DNA of 64,000 nt from Caballeronia sp. GAFFF1 (GTDB lineage Bacteria > Pseudomonadota > Gammaproteobacteria > Burkholderiales > Burkholderiaceae), in assembly GCF_023630705.1 (NCBI RefSeq), contig NZ_JALQEM010000037.1:62001-126000 (forward strand). The letters run 5' to 3'. Below, in pieces: positions 17,197-25,975 of the stretch (its first letter is position 1; every line of letters begins with the position of its first letter). The position numbers and the translations under genes are program-made. The notes under the pieces were generated by a model that saw nothing but the letters and a program-made list of their open reading frames with translations, ran no database searches and was not told the origin of the DNA.

Positions 17197-18387
17197 ATGC
17201 AAGCCCTTCAAAGCGACGCAATCATCGATTCGCAATATGACTATCCCGAGTATGCGGGACCGTTGTCGCTCGATGCGCTGATCGAAGAAGTCGAGCGCCG
17301 CCGCGACGAGTTCGACGCCCTGTCTCATGTGCCGCGCGATATGGTCACCAAGATGAAGCGCGCGGGAATTTTCCGTGCAAGCACACCTAAACGTTTCGGC
17401 GGCGACCCGCTTCCGCCCACGCGCTTTCTTGAGATGCTCGAACGCATTGCGATAGCGGACGGATCGACTGCTTGGGTCGCGGCGTTCGGCTCCGCTAGCA
17501 CGTACCTCGCCTCCTTGCCAGTTGAAACGCAGGCGCAGATCTATGCGACCGGTCCCGATCAGGTCTTCGCGGGCGGCCTGTATCCGCTGCAGAAAGCCGA
17601 ACGTGCGCCGGGCGGCTTCCTCGTGTCGGGGCAGTGGCGCTTCGCGAGCGGCTGCAAGGGGGCGGACTGGATCGGCGTCGGAATCGGCGGGGTACCCGCC
17701 GGCGTTGACGACAAGAACGCCGGCAAGCCGTTCACTGCGGTCTTTCCGGCGAGCGAAGTCGAGATTGTCGATAACTGGAACGTGGTCGGTATGCAAGGCA
17801 CGGGCAGCCACGATCTGCGTCTGAAGGGCAAGTACGTTGAGGAACAATGGACCTTCGTGCGCGGGGGCGCGCCGCTGATCGATGAACCGTTGTATCGGTA
17901 TCCCGCCATCGCCTACCAGGCGCAGGTGCATGCGGCAGTGAACCTCGGCCTGGCGCGCGCTGCGCTCGACCTGCTGGCGGGGATGTCCGGAGTAACGAAG
18001 ACCACGACGGGTGCGCCGCGTCTTGCCGATCGGGCCTACTATCGATCGGGGCTCGCGCAGGCGGAAGCACAACTGCGCAGCGCGCGTGCATTCTTCTTCG
18101 GGTCCGCGGAAGCATCGTGGCGCACGGTGCTCTCGGGCGATCCGGTGCTGCCTGCAGAAGCCAACCTGTTGCGTCTGTCGGCGACCCACGCGGCCCACAC
18201 CTGCGCAGATATCGTGATGCAGGCGTACAAAATGGCGGGCGTCGGCGCGATTTATCGCGAGAGCCGGATGCAGCGTCTGGTACGCGATTCGATCGTCGTC
18301 ACGCAACACGCCTTCCTCGGCGAGGGCAATTACGACGCATCGGGCGCGATCTTCGTCGGCATTCCGCCCGTCACGCCTTATCCCTGA
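17197..18387 (+). CDS. flavin-dependent monooxygenase, acyl-CoA dehydrogenase fold (HsaA/IacA-like)
   Basis: A 396-residue group D flavin monooxygenase: the helical N-terminal domain (ERRRDEFDALSHVPRDMV), IADGSTAWVAAFG, the beta-domain segment GQWRFASGCKGADWIGVG and the C-terminal helical bundle ending in RDSIVVTQHAFLGEGNYD. Such enzymes (HsaA, HpaB-like, the indole-3-acetate oxygenase IacA, indole oxygenases) use reduced FMN or FAD from a separate reductase, and that reductase gene follows directly. The start at 17197 has GAGAGG seven bases upstream; an ATG at 17161 overlapping the transporter stop is the alternative. By context it hydroxylates or opens an aromatic or indolic substrate that feeds the 3-hydroxyanthranilate route. 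This is inference. Confidence 0.85.
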   Translation: MQALQSDAIIDSQYDYPEYAGPLSLDALIEEVERRRDEFDALSHVPRDMVTKMKRAGIFRASTPKRFGGDPLPPTRFLEMLERIAIADGSTAWVAAFGSASTYLASLPVETQAQIYATGPDQVFAGGLYPLQKAERAPGGFLVSGQWRFASGCKGADWIGVGIGGVPAGVDDKNAGKPFTAVFPASEVEIVDNWNVVGMQGTGSHDLRLKGKYVEEQWTFVRGGAPLIDEPLYRYPAIAYQAQVHAAVNLGLARAALDLLAGMSGVTKTTTGAPRLADRAYYRSGLAQAEAQLRSARAFFFGSAEASWRTVLSGDPVLPAEANLLRLSATHAAHTCADIVMQAYKMAGVGAIYRESRMQRLVRDSIVVTQHAFLGEGNYDASGAIFVGIPPVTPYP

Positions 18388-18415
18388 ACCCGCAAACGTC
18401 GAAAGGACATCAGCC

Positions 18416-18931
18416 ATGACGAACGATCAAGCACGCGCACAGTTTCGCAACGCAATGGCCTCGCTCGGCGCGGCCGTCAATGTCATCACCACCGACGGCC
18501 CGCACGGACGCTGCGGTATCACGGCAAGCGCCGTATGCTCGGTGACCGACACGCCGCCGACCATGCTCATCTGCATCAATCAGGCGAGCTATATACACGA
18601 CGTGCTGCTTAATAACGGTCGAGCGTGCATCAACGTGCTGGGCGCGCACGCGCAGGAACTGGCGCGCGTTTTTGCGGGCATGGCTGGATGTTCGATGGAC
18701 GAACGCTTCGCGCGCTGCGGCTCGCGGCTGGGCGCACTGGAACTTCCCGTGCTCGATGGCGCGATCGCAAGCCTTGAAGGCCATATCGTCGACAGTAAGA
18801 GGGTCGGTTCGCATTCGGTGCTCTTTGTGCAGGTCGAGCACATCGGCTCGCGCAAGGACGGCGATGGTCTCGTATACTTCGGCCGGCAGTTTCATCGGCT
18901 CCCCCGCCCCGCATCCTGCGAGGCAGCGTGA
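18416..18931 (+). CDS. flavin reductase (HpaC-like) component of two-component monooxygenase
   Basis: A 171-residue flavin reductase-domain protein: FRNAMASLGAAVNVITTDGP, CGITASAVCSVTDTPPTMLI and, near the C-terminus, GDGLVYFGRQFHRL are typical. It reduces FMN or FAD with NAD(P)H and hands it to the monooxygenase encoded upstream. GAAAGGA precedes the ATG. The gene is 28 bases downstream of the oxygenase stop, and its own stop overlaps a GTG in the next frame, so all three genes form one translation unit. Confidence 0.9.
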   Translation: MTNDQARAQFRNAMASLGAAVNVITTDGPHGRCGITASAVCSVTDTPPTMLICINQASYIHDVLLNNGRACINVLGAHAQELARVFAGMAGCSMDERFARCGSRLGALELPVLDGAIASLEGHIVDSKRVGSHSVLFVQVEHIGSRKDGDGLVYFGRQFHRLPRPASCEAA

Positions 18932-18933
18932 CC

Positions 18934-19605
18934 ATGCAAGTCTGCCTGTTTCTTATAGGTGCAAGCGGACAGGCGGCGCTGCTAGATGTCGCGCCGTTGC
19001 AGGACATCGACGGGTTGCGCAGCCTGATCGTGCATGAGCCGATCACCCAACACGTCGATCCGCGCATTAAGCCGGCGGGCGACGCGCCATCGTGCGTACT
19101 GCAACTGTATTTCGATGATCTTGCCGCGCTCGAAGCAGCCGCCCGGCTGGATGGACCGATCGATCTCGCGCTTCGAGAATCTTTGACTGCCGGTCGCTTC
19201 ACGCAGCAAGTCATGGCCGTACGCGCCTTGGCCCCCGCGCCAACTACAGAGGCGCGCATTCAGCGCTGCACCTATCTCGTCGCCTACGAAGGGCCAGCCG
19301 AGGACTTCGACACATGGCTCGCGCATTACCTTCGGCATCACGCGCCGTTGATGGCGACGTTACCCGCATTGCGTGAACTCGAGATTTATACGCGCATCCA
19401 TTGCGTCATCGGCCTGGCCTGCGCACGCGCTAATGCGATGCAGCGTAACAAAGTCGTCTTCGACGATGCGTCGGCGCTCGCCGCCGCACTCGCCTCGCCG
19501 GTGCGCGAATTGATGCGGCGCGATTTCCACACCTTGCCGCCCTATCAGGGAGCTACGCCGCATTTTGCAATGCGCAGCACATACAGTAATCTCGCCCCAC
19601 ATTGA
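18934..19605 (+). CDS. tandem EthD-like (ferredoxin-fold) protein
   Basis: A 223-residue protein that appears to hold two ferredoxin-like (dimeric alpha-beta barrel) repeats, about residues 1-100 and 105-215. The second shows the EthD pattern YLVAYEGPAEDFDTWLAHYL followed by RHHAPLMATLPALRELEIY; the first is more diverged. EthD-type and related barrel proteins act as cofactor-free oxygenases, cyclases or accessory proteins in aromatic and polyketide pathways. Its place right after a two-component oxygenase suggests it handles that enzyme's unstable product. A cofactor-independent oxygenase that opens an oxindole to anthranilate is an attractive but unproven idea. The ATG at 18934 is used; a GTG two codons earlier overlaps the reductase stop. 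Confidence 0.7.
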   Translation: MQVCLFLIGASGQAALLDVAPLQDIDGLRSLIVHEPITQHVDPRIKPAGDAPSCVLQLYFDDLAALEAAARLDGPIDLALRESLTAGRFTQQVMAVRALAPAPTTEARIQRCTYLVAYEGPAEDFDTWLAHYLRHHAPLMATLPALRELEIYTRIHCVIGLACARANAMQRNKVVFDDASALAAALASPVRELMRRDFHTLPPYQGATPHFAMRSTYSNLAPH

Positions 19606-19649
19606 TGGCCGCATGGCGCGACCAGCGTTTGTTCGTGATTGAACCGCGT

Positions 19650-20570
19650 ATGACGAAGCTCAACCCCGGTCTCGCCGATCTGAATCTGCTGCGCGTGTTC
19701 CTCGCCATCTGGGATCTGCGCAGCATGACCGCGGCCGGCGACCGTCTGCAACTGACGCAGCCCGCGGTCAGTCATGCACTGAGGCGCTTGCGCACGATCT
19801 TCGACGATCCACTCTTTGTACGCACGCCCACCGGCATGGTGCCTACCGATGCCGCCCATCGCCTGCATCCACCGCTCGCGCAGGCGTTGTCGATGATCAA
19901 TGACGCTGTCCAGCAACTCGCCAAATTTGATCCCGCTACCGCCCGGCGCGTGTTTCGGATTTCGATGTCCGACATGTCGGAATTCTTTTTTTTGCCGCCG
20001 CTAGTAGCGCTACTCGACCGCGAGGCACGCGGCATACGAATCGAAGCGGTCAACCTGCCGGTGGAATCCGTCAGCGCGGCCATGCGCTCGGGCGAAGTGG
20101 ATTTGGCTTTGGGCTACGTTCCGGGTCTCGATGCGGGTTGCGTGAGTCAGACGCTATTCCTTGACGAGCATGTCTGCGTCGTTCGCGCAGACCATCCGTT
20201 AGGTAAGTCACGGCCGCCGCGCGAAGACTTAGCCGCCTTGCGCTACGTCAACGCGAGCACCAACGCTACGGGCCATCGCATGGTCGAACAATGGCTAGAC
20301 GAGCTCAAGCTTAGGCGCGACGTCGTGGTTCGCTTGCCGCATTTTGTCGTGGCGCCAGAGATTGTAACCAACACGGACCTCGCCGTTATATTTCCCAAGA
20401 GCATTGCCCAGCGATTGAATCGTGGTCAGGCCTTTCGCATTCTTCCCTTGCCGTTCGCCCTGCCGCCCATCGAAATCCAGGTGCACTCCCACACGCAGTT
20501 CACGAGCGACCCGGGCGTGGCGTGGTTGCGCAACACTATCCATTCGATGTTCCATCAGCCAGATGCGTGA
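19650..20570 (+). CDS. LysR-type transcriptional regulator (second, end of operon)
   Basis: A 306-residue LysR protein of the same NahR-like subgroup as the one at 14025: LADLNLLRVFLAIWDLRSMT, LTQPAVSHALRRLR and DDPLFVRTPTGMVPT. It lies at the 3' end of the transporter-oxygenase-reductase-EthD unit on the same strand rather than divergent from it. An ATG at 19605 overlapping the EthD stop would extend the protein by 15 residues; 19650 begins the conserved domain. Having two related regulators in one locus suggests separate inducers for the upper and lower halves of the pathway. Confidence 0.9.
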   Translation: MTKLNPGLADLNLLRVFLAIWDLRSMTAAGDRLQLTQPAVSHALRRLRTIFDDPLFVRTPTGMVPTDAAHRLHPPLAQALSMINDAVQQLAKFDPATARRVFRISMSDMSEFFFLPPLVALLDREARGIRIEAVNLPVESVSAAMRSGEVDLALGYVPGLDAGCVSQTLFLDEHVCVVRADHPLGKSRPPREDLAALRYVNASTNATGHRMVEQWLDELKLRRDVVVRLPHFVVAPEIVTNTDLAVIFPKSIAQRLNRGQAFRILPLPFALPPIEIQVHSHTQFTSDPGVAWLRNTIHSMFHQPDA

Positions 20571-20642
20571 CGTCATTTTGCTGCGCTGATGTCACGACGT
20601 CCGATTGTGCACCACGCCAAGACCGCTGATTGCCCGTCTACG

Positions 20643-20703
20643 CAGGAGTGCGCAAACTCCTGGTCGACATGATTCTAATCCTGATAATTCGTATTATTAG
20701 GAT
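20643..20703. promoter_or_regulatory. two adjacent inverted repeats after the LysR gene
   Basis: CAGGAGT (20643-20649) and ACTCCTG (20656-20662) form a perfect 7-bp stem with a 6-base loop. Immediately after, ATCCTGATAAT (20678-20688) and ATTATTAGGAT (20693-20703) pair with one mismatch around a 4-base spacer. The first could end the 15797-20570 transcript, although no long T run follows. The second is AT-rich and could be an operator or a second hairpin. Confidence 0.4.
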
Positions 20704-21462
20704 CAGCTTTAATGGCGGTGCTGACGCACGCCGGTATGTACACCGAAACATGCGCAAAAGCGGACAACGGCGTTATGTCAATGAGCCGGCCTCGGTGACG
20801 CACGGCGATCCAAGTGAAGTTAAGCCGATACAGCTTTACTTGATCCGAACCCCACGCCCGCCTCCCTGAGCGGCCTGCCATCAGGCTTCCGGGATGCCGA
20901 TCCGCCTGCGAGCCGCTCCGTGCCTCATCAACGAACAAATAGATGCGGCCCACCGGCCCAAATGCGCACGCTGACTCCGAGGATGACGGCCTCTTCTCTG
21001 GTAGATCAATTCTCGTTCCTAGTGTGCGCAGCCGGGCACGCCGTCACTAGCATGTGCCGTCCGGACACTAGCTTGCGAATAGCTAAGCTTGGCTATCGAC
21101 GTTGCTAACGTGCTCACGATGGCTACAGCAGGTACTCGACCTTATCTTCCGATGCCTAGCATCGTACGGTTGACGACATTCCAAAAAGAGTACCCTCCGT
21201 GAGCGCTCTCAAGATTGTCCGCGGATAACGCGTCTCGTAATTTGGCACCCACTGTTTGCGCCCTTGTCTATGCTAGGCATGCGCGTTCGTGCCCCATGCA
21301 TTTGGTCCACAAAGACTCTCGGGCGATACCTTCAAACAATGCCAGCCGACCTTTGAGCTGCCAATCGCCCCAGATCCAAGGCAACTATCCTTTGAGCATC
21401 ATCTTGTTTCGCGAAGCAGGTTTAGGCAAACTTGGTGGCGAACTCGCATAAAGTTCCCGCAC
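20704..21462. other. intergenic region, no supported gene
   Basis: About 760 bases between the end of the catabolic locus and the GNAT gene. Only short open frames without convincing starts or family resemblance are present. The base composition shifts toward AT near its right end, marking the entry into the accessory patch. Confidence 0.45.
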
Positions 21463-22008
21463 CTACTCACTGCTAGATGACGCCCGAAGTTCGCACATCA
21501 TTACAACTGAACACTGCTTAAAACCATGTTTCTGAAAAAAATCATGCGCTCTATGGTTACGAGCGCCGCTCTCTAGGAATAAGCGTTGACATCCGGCTTT
21601 TGATACTTCGTCCATAACCCACTCAAGTACTGCGCGTCCGATGCCGACTTGTCTCATGTGACGGCAAACAACGATATCCTCTAGTATGGCGTAGGGCACG
21701 CCTTGACCTTCGATGTGCATCGAAACAAGTCCAGTCGCGACTAGTTCAGAATCCATCCTCGCGGCGAAAACCGATGGTAGCAGATGACTATTTCCTCCTT
21801 TTTCTGCATTGATGTTCTCTTTGAGTCCTGCGTTGACGAGACGTAAAATGTCGGAATTCCACCGTGTTGACGTTTCAGCGAGACCAAGCTGTAGTTCCGA
21901 GTGGGATATGTAAGAAACATCAGCATTTTCCACAAAGAGGGCTGCTAGTTCGCCCGCTTCGTTTAAGTCGTCGACCCAGTATGGCTTAAGAGGGGAACGC
22001 TTGGTCAT
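21463..22008 (-). CDS. GNAT-family N-acetyltransferase
   Basis: A 181-residue acetyltransferase. The acetyl-CoA binding segment is VVCRHMRQVGIGRAVLEWVM (motif A, Q/RxxGxG/A), preceded by AILEDI and followed by FLESGARNHRAHDFFQKHGF, the standard C-terminal GNAT motif. The substrate is unknown. The coding sequence is AT-richer than the catabolic operon and uses many A/T-ending codons, which suggests recent acquisition. It lies 23 bases downstream of the membrane-protein gene on the same strand, so the two are probably co-transcribed. Confidence 0.85.
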   Translation of the reverse strand: MTKRSPLKPYWVDDLNEAGELAALFVENADVSYISHSELQLGLAETSTRWNSDILRLVNAGLKENINAEKGGNSHLLPSVFAARMDSELVATGLVSMHIEGQGVPYAILEDIVVCRHMRQVGIGRAVLEWVMDEVSKAGCQRLFLESGARNHRAHDFFQKHGFKQCSVVMMCELRASSSSE

Positions 22009-22031
22009 AATTTTCTCTAAAAGTTGTCTTC

Positions 22032-22829
22032 CTACATATCATCGCGGCGGGTGCTTACGAGGGCGTTTTTCTGGCGATATTGATAGACAACATGGTCTTT
22101 AACTATCCCCTCGGAATACCGTGCAGCGTACTCTTGCCAAAACTCATCTACAAAAGTAATCAAGCTTGTATATCGAAACGCTTCAAGGTACGTTTTAAAA
22201 ACGATCCACTCGTTGTTTGGTGGCTGGTCGTCTCGCCTCATCCTTGCAAAAAAAAATCCAAACATTGCCGCTACATCGGACATGTTGACGAAGCTTCGGT
22301 TATACAGCAAGGCAAGCTTGGTAGCATTGACAAACAAGACGTCGAAGCAGTCACGAATATACATTTCCTCCTCAGAAAACCTGAGGTTGTCTACTCTCAG
22401 GCAACCTAACATCTCTTTTCGCCCGATCAGCTTGGTCTCTTCCCCCAAAGGCTTTGGAAACGTGACCGGGTAACTTTCGTAGTCCAATAGCTTCAAAGCA
22501 GTTGACGACATTGGATCCTCGTAGATCTTATCAAAAAGGTCTAGGACTGACTCAAAATCGGACGCGGCCGCTGCCCTTTGGCGTATTGCTTCGAGGGTCC
22601 ACGTAAGAAGGCCCGTAAATGTACCGGTCACGAAGAGCGACAGCGTATTTTTGCTGTTGCTGAAAAAGAACTCATAGAGCATCAAAACAAGAAACACCAA
22701 CGCGAATGCGGCCGGGATCGAACGGCGCAACGCATTCTTTCTGCTTCGATAGCGGTACGAGTTCGTCGCTGGAAACAGGCGATCGTGTAGTCGGGCGGAT
22801 GAATACAAAGCAAGCTCGATTGATGGCAT
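22032..22829 (-). CDS. two-TM membrane protein of unknown function
   Basis: A 265-residue protein. After a basic N-terminus two hydrophobic segments follow (SIPAAFALVFLVLMLYEFFF and, after a short polar loop, a weaker one around TLSLFVTGTFTGLLTWTL). Then comes a soluble, helix-rich domain of about 175 residues with VLDLFDKIYEDP, CFDVLFVNATKLALLYNRSF and AMFGFFFARMRR. The soluble part loosely recalls DUF4760-type proteins, but this is weak. GGTAGGT precedes the ATG. It is co-directional with the GNAT gene and shares its AT-rich composition, so the pair may have arrived together. No function is proposed. Confidence 0.6.
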   Translation of the reverse strand: MPSIELALYSSARLHDRLFPATNSYRYRSRKNALRRSIPAAFALVFLVLMLYEFFFSNSKNTLSLFVTGTFTGLLTWTLEAIRQRAAAASDFESVLDLFDKIYEDPMSSTALKLLDYESYPVTFPKPLGEETKLIGRKEMLGCLRVDNLRFSEEEMYIRDCFDVLFVNATKLALLYNRSFVNMSDVAAMFGFFFARMRRDDQPPNNEWIVFKTYLEAFRYTSLITFVDEFWQEYAARYSEGIVKDHVVYQYRQKNALVSTRRDDM

Positions 22830-23095
22830 ACCTACCGGCGACGACTATTTTCTCACGACGTTATGTGGTAGCAACCTATTTAACATGGATTGCACTTGAT
22901 AAGAAGAACACCCGCAAAAATAGCAAGCGTGCATACCAAGCTTGCCCTCTTAAGGCAGTCAAACGAAACAAGAAACTTCATATAAAAAGGCTTTAGCATA
23001 CTTAGGAGAAGCGGGTATTGGTCGTGACGAAACTAAGGTGCAGAAACGGGTATCTGTTCTGATGCGGCCCTTAGTTTAGTAGCAGCAGTGCTGCT

Positions 23096-24377
23096 ATGCC
23101 GCTTCCCCTACCGAGCATCTTCTTCAACGCAACGGATGCGCTGACAGGCAGCGTCGTCCCGTTGAGTTCGTCTTCCTTAATTAAGGAGACCGAGCTCCAG
23201 CGCCGCATACACGACAGCACCTTCGATGAAGCGTCCGTTGCGCAGGCGATTCACGCGAGTGCTCGTTTTTCCCTATTTGTCGCCGGCTGCGGAAATCGGC
23301 GTTAACGCCAGCGTTTATGCGGGCGAGTCCGAGAGACTCGCCGCGTACGAGCGGCAACAGAGCAAGCAGCTAACCGACGAAGAAGTGGAGGCGCAAGAAG
23401 AGTTGATCGATAAAAAGGTCGATGCCATTTCCCACAAGCAGGTGTTCACACGACTTGCGGTGCTGGTTGATGGCGGGTATGCCGACAATACCGGGCTCGC
23501 GCCGACCCGACAAGCGCTTGACTACATTTACGAGCGGAGGGATCGCGAACGGAAGAATCCCACGCGCGTGAGTAGTTTCCTAGACATGGGCACGACTGTG
23601 CTTCATATCCGTAACGATCCGGGTTCTTTGTGTCTTCTGCCCGACCCGGCCAGGTACAGCTCGCAAGTGCGTGCCTTTGATACGCTGACGGGCCGCGTGC
23701 ATCGCTGTGATTTCGAAATTGACGCGCTGGATGCCTCCCTTCGAGCTCGGCCCATGCAATGGCTCACTACGCCGCTGCAGACGCTACTGGCTGTTCGCGT
23801 CGAGCAATCGTCCCGGACGCGCAGGGAGCTGCAGACCGCGATATATGATAAAAGCAGAGCCATGCCGCCAGCAGAAGGTGCGCGGATGCACGACGGTTGG
23901 ATGGAATACAGTGTTGAGACCGAACTGGCGAATGCTTACGGAGTGCCGCCTTCGGACGAAACCGAAAGGCTGCTGGCATCGGGCTCCCTCTTCGGCGCTT
24001 TGGAAACAGACGCTCTGGCCATAGCCGGTGACGTCGAGCTCCGATTGCGCGAAGCGGCGCATGTGGAACGCGGCCGCAATCAGATAAGCCAGCGATCGCT
24101 CGATGAATATATCCATCGTCTCGACCGGTGGCATCGGTCCATCGAAAAAGTGATTGATGAATCGGATAAGTGCGTGTCGCAGCGGCCAGCGACCCTTCCG
24201 CCGCTTGGATGGAAGTTGAATGCGGTGAACGTCGCGCTTCTGAACTGCTTGCAAAGCCGCGCCGCTCGGCGCAACTTGCTTCTCGCGATGCCGCCGTCGC
24301 TTGCGCACGAGCCCGTCGGTAGCCCAACTCAAAGCGACGATGACTCCACTCGGCTTGACGATTCGGTGAATGAGTGA
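23096..24377 (+). pseudogene. patatin-like phospholipase remnant, N-truncated and frameshifted
   Basis: Two overlapping frames together read as the C-terminal two thirds of a patatin-like lipase. The first (from 23096) gives FFNATDALTGSVVPLSS and ends in ...AIHASARF; the second continues PYLSPAAE... and reaches VLVDGGYADNTGLAPTRQAL. Its DGG holds the catalytic Asp of the patatin Ser-Asp dyad. Removing one T from the T5 run at 23266-23270 joins the two frames. The part with the oxyanion GGG and the GxSxG serine is missing, because an in-frame stop lies just before 23096. The second frame alone (23226-24377) could be translated but would lack the active site. It is probably a dead gene. Confidence 0.75.
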
Positions 24378-25249
24378 AGGTGGGGCGAGAAGGCATTGAA
24401 CTGGCGAATGCGCCACAACTCCAATGCTCATGTATGTGAGCCGGGTCACATCCCGGTACTTATCATTTGCTCGGGTCGAATCAGCCAAGGAGGTTCTGGC
24501 AGACACAACTGAAGTGCGGCTGTACGTGCATGCGACACTGTATTGCAGCTTGCTGCGATGCTCGCTTGGCCTGCGAATCGCTCCCCGCAAACGTCGTCTC
24601 GCACGATTCGTAAGCTCAGTAACTGCTTGAGCCCCCAATTGCGCCAGATCACCGACTCTTTCATCTTTCAATAAAAGGCCTTTTTACTAAATCAAGGGAC
24701 CTTCGGTGCTACTGCCCGTTGCCCAACAGCAGGTGTCAGACCGAAACCGCCATGTCGAGTTCTCGTCCTTGGAGCCGACTTCGGCTTTTGCGGCCGTTAG
24801 CACCGCAAGCTGATGCTCTCTGGCGAACTGTCTGGCCCAGCGGCCACCATGATCACCGTGGAGGGGCGTCATCTCTGCCTCCGGATACGATTCGCTTCGA
24901 ACGTAGCGGCTATTGTTAGCAGAAGCTGGTATTGTTCGTTCGCTGGCACTTATGGTTTGGGACTATTGGTCGCGAGTGTTCTGTGTCCAATGCGGATCAA
25001 CAATTCACCGAGGCGGCGTGCTAGCCCGCTCGTGGTCGTCAAGACCCCGTTCGCCAAGGGGAAACCGGCCGTTCTGTGCGCCGCATCGCTAATGACAAGA
25101 AAGCGGCGAACAGCAACTGCACGGCGGATGAACGGCGAAGGGTCGGCTATGGCCGATGAAGCAACATTCATCTTCGCCAATCGGACGGCCGTTTCCTGGC
25201 ATTAACGAAACGCCAAGCTACCATCTTCGGTCATCCGCGCTTCAGGATG
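24378..25249. other. intergenic region, no supported gene
   Basis: About 870 bases between the patatin remnant and the CGNR fragment. Open frames are short, overlap each other on both strands and show no family motif. It is likely decayed sequence. Confidence 0.4.
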
Positions 25250-25678
25250 TCAGTCGCTTGCCTTGCCCGCCTCATAGTGGCGTCGGGCTTTGACGCGGTT
25301 TCCGCAGGTTGCCATCGAACACCAACGGCGAGATTTGCTCCGTGATAGGTCGAGGAATAGCCAAGAGCAAGCGCCACATTCGCGAACGTTCCAGAGGGTC
25401 GGCTGCATGAGCAGTTCGCTCGCAGCTACAGCGAGTCGGTCCCTTATAAGATTGATGCCGGCCTTCTCAGGACGCACCCTCCAGTGCGGCGTGGTGCTGC
25501 CGTGGTCCGCGATGGCTTTCGCTAGAAGCTGCTGCGCTTTTCGCCGCGGGTGGCCCTGTGCGCAGACAAAAACTGTCGTCGTCGATGTCACCGCGAGCTT
25601 GCGCCTCTTTGGCGACCTTCTGCGAGCGTGCAAGGAAATCAAAGAAGTCGTCACAATGATTGGCGCGACGGCGGGCAT
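25250..25678 (-). CDS. CGNR zinc-finger protein, probably N-terminally degraded
   Basis: The last 45 residues (VRECGACSWLFLDLSRSKSR, then the WC..ATCGNR motif) form a CGNR zinc finger, the C-terminal domain of ABATE-type putative transcription regulators of about 190 residues. Only 142 residues are open here. The first 60 are basic and Thr/Arg-rich and do not look like the ABATE domain, while a helical stretch (ASELLMQP and its surroundings) precedes the finger. The gene is probably truncated or frameshifted upstream; the exact start is not reliable. Confidence 0.6.
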   Translation of the reverse strand: MPAVAPIIVTTSLISLHARRRSPKRRKLAVTSTTTVFVCAQGHPRRKAQQLLAKAIADHGSTTPHWRVRPEKAGINLIRDRLAVAASELLMQPTLWNVRECGACSWLFLDLSRSKSRRWCSMATCGNRVKARRHYEAGKASD

Positions 25679-25975
25679 TAGCGCGCCGCGCTCACGGCCG
25701 CGGCGCCTGGCTGCTTTCCAAGGCCGGCCGCCGGCGCGTGCTCAAGGTGCGGTCGCTCGAACGTCAGCTAGGCGGGTTGCGCTTAACGGTCGTGCCTGAC
25801 TGCACCGCTTCGCCGACTGGCTTAGCGGGCTCGGCACCCGTGTGCTGAATGATAACGGCCAGCTCGGAGTGTGCATGGCCGTTGAGTAGTCGTCGAATCG
25901 AAGTAGAAAGCTAGCCACGGCGTGCGTTGTGTTCGCAGTACCGACGCCTCCGCCAGCTAATCATTCGTTGTCTTA

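Noticed and set aside
17191..18417. 408-codon minus-strand open frame
   Set aside because: Antisense to the flavin monooxygenase; Arg/Ala-rich with no motif.
20630..21108. Short plus-strand frames after the catabolic locus
   Set aside because: No ribosome-binding site, no motif, and they overlap hairpin structures.
23784..24671. 295-codon minus-strand open frame
   Set aside because: Antisense to the patatin remnant; no family match, and the plus-strand reading carries the DGG motif.
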